DNA of 64,000 bases, taken from NCBI RefSeq assembly GCF_014645535.1, contig NZ_BMLX01000002.1, positions 124,001-188,000 on the forward strand, read 5' to 3'. The notes below the pieces were generated by a model. That model saw only the letters and a program-made list of their open reading frames with translations. It ran no database searches and had not been told where the DNA came from. Positions within the stretch are counted from its first letter, which is position 1, and every line of letters starts with the position of its first letter. This document shows, in pieces, positions 63,628 through 64,000 of this stretch. Origin of the DNA: Silvimonas iriomotensis. GTDB taxonomy: Bacteria > Pseudomonadota > Gammaproteobacteria > Burkholderiales > Chitinibacteraceae. The position numbers and the translations under genes are program-made.

Positions 63628-64000
63628 GGTAACTGGGAATCCCTCCTACACCACAGGAACAATCCCACCACAACGCCAGTGGCAAACAATGGATGGAACA
63701 ATCCGGCCGTATGCCGCCAGAATTCAGGCATTTCATACAAATCTCGCAGACTCTGGCCAGCAGCCGCCAGAGTAACGCCGCTTGTTGCCCCGACAAGCAT
63801 CAGCGTCCCGACAGGGAAAACGATCGTCATCAGGAAGACCGCGAGCAATGCCGTTTTTGATGCGCTCCCCGCAAAACGCATCATCAACCCCGCATACAGT
63901 GCTGAAACCACGCTCACCCAAGTGCTAAACCAATCAATCAGGCCTTCCATACCCAGTAAAGAAGGTGCAAATAAAATCAGCACATAGAGCAAAGTAAAAC
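63606..64000 (-). CDS. Membrane protein, unknown (5' end outside window)
   Basis: At least 130 residues are present and the frame is open to the right edge; a TTG at 63992 is a possible but unproven start. About four hydrophobic helices are visible (LYVLILFAPSLLGM, WVSVVSALYAGLMM, TALLAVFLMTIVFPVGTLML, PLFATGVVVGLFLW). The last seven or so residues (PRVDSGR) and the stop are encoded by the tail of repeat copy C, so the C-terminus may have been altered by repeat insertion. No family recognised. Confidence 0.6.
   Translation of the reverse strand, partial: FTLLYVLILFAPSLLGMEGLIDWFSTWVSVVSALYAGLMMRFAGSASKTALLAVFLMTIVFPVGTLMLVGATSGVTLAAAGQSLRDLYEMPEFWRHTAGLFHPLFATGVVVGLFLWCRRDSQLPRVDSGR

Overview
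The window is about 60% GC, densely coded on both strands, and reads as the chromosome of a free-living betaproteobacterium. Three things point towards the Neisseriales side (for example a Chromobacterium- or Chitinibacter-like lineage): the overall gene repertoire, exact matches to the Neisseria dRS3 repeat core (ATTCCC-N8-GGGAAT), and a high load of dispersed repeats. That placement is inference. I see no tRNA, rRNA, CRISPR array, prophage or intact insertion sequence.

Layout. Positions 1-8 kb hold the 3' end of an unidentified gene, a LysR regulator divergent from an MFS exporter, an aldo/keto reductase, a LysE-family exporter, L-serine dehydratase (sdaA) behind a tandem glycine riboswitch, a ChbG/YdjC-type deacetylase and two small exported proteins. 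Positions 8-13 kb hold an M20 amidohydrolase, a DUF3592-type membrane protein, and a tight three-gene operon (SMR-type flippase, HAD-UbiA fusion, polytopic membrane protein) that resembles polyprenyl-phosphate-pentose glycosylation machinery.

Positions 13-47 kb form a very large amine-catabolism locus. It contains beta-alanine:pyruvate aminotransferase and CoA-acylating malonate/methylmalonate-semialdehyde dehydrogenase with a divergent MocR regulator; a diguanylate cyclase; a module of class III aminotransferase, class I amidotransferase, agmatinase-like ureohydrolase and PuuB paralogue; the series puuD-puuA-spuC-potF-potG-potH-potI-porin-puuB-puuC; an AraC-type regulator; gabD, gabT and a GabR-like MocR regulator; and finally a dCache chemoreceptor. 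Read together, agmatine or polyamines are imported by PotFGHI. Putrescine is opened either through gamma-glutamylation (PuuA, PuuB, PuuC, PuuD) or by transamination (SpuC). GABA goes through GabT and GabD to succinate, and the C3 arm of polyamines goes through beta-alanine to acetyl-CoA.

Positions 49.5-64 kb hold small proteins, the ribosome-rescue hydrolase ArfB, a YpfJ-type zinc peptidase, a RarD-type permease, recC-recB-recD with overlapping ends, a DUF2325 protein, and the 3' part of a membrane protein that runs off the window.

The intergenic DNA is the least ordinary part. Seven copies of a modular dispersed repeat share a long perfect stem-loop whose arm sequence differs between copies while pairing is kept. 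There are also two (TGTGAGG)n heptamer arrays with a common flank, two heptamer-rich inverted arms inside the puu/pot gene series, two tandem arrays (71 bp and 157 bp units) built around a dRS3-like palindrome, and hexanucleotide tracts attached to the modular repeats.
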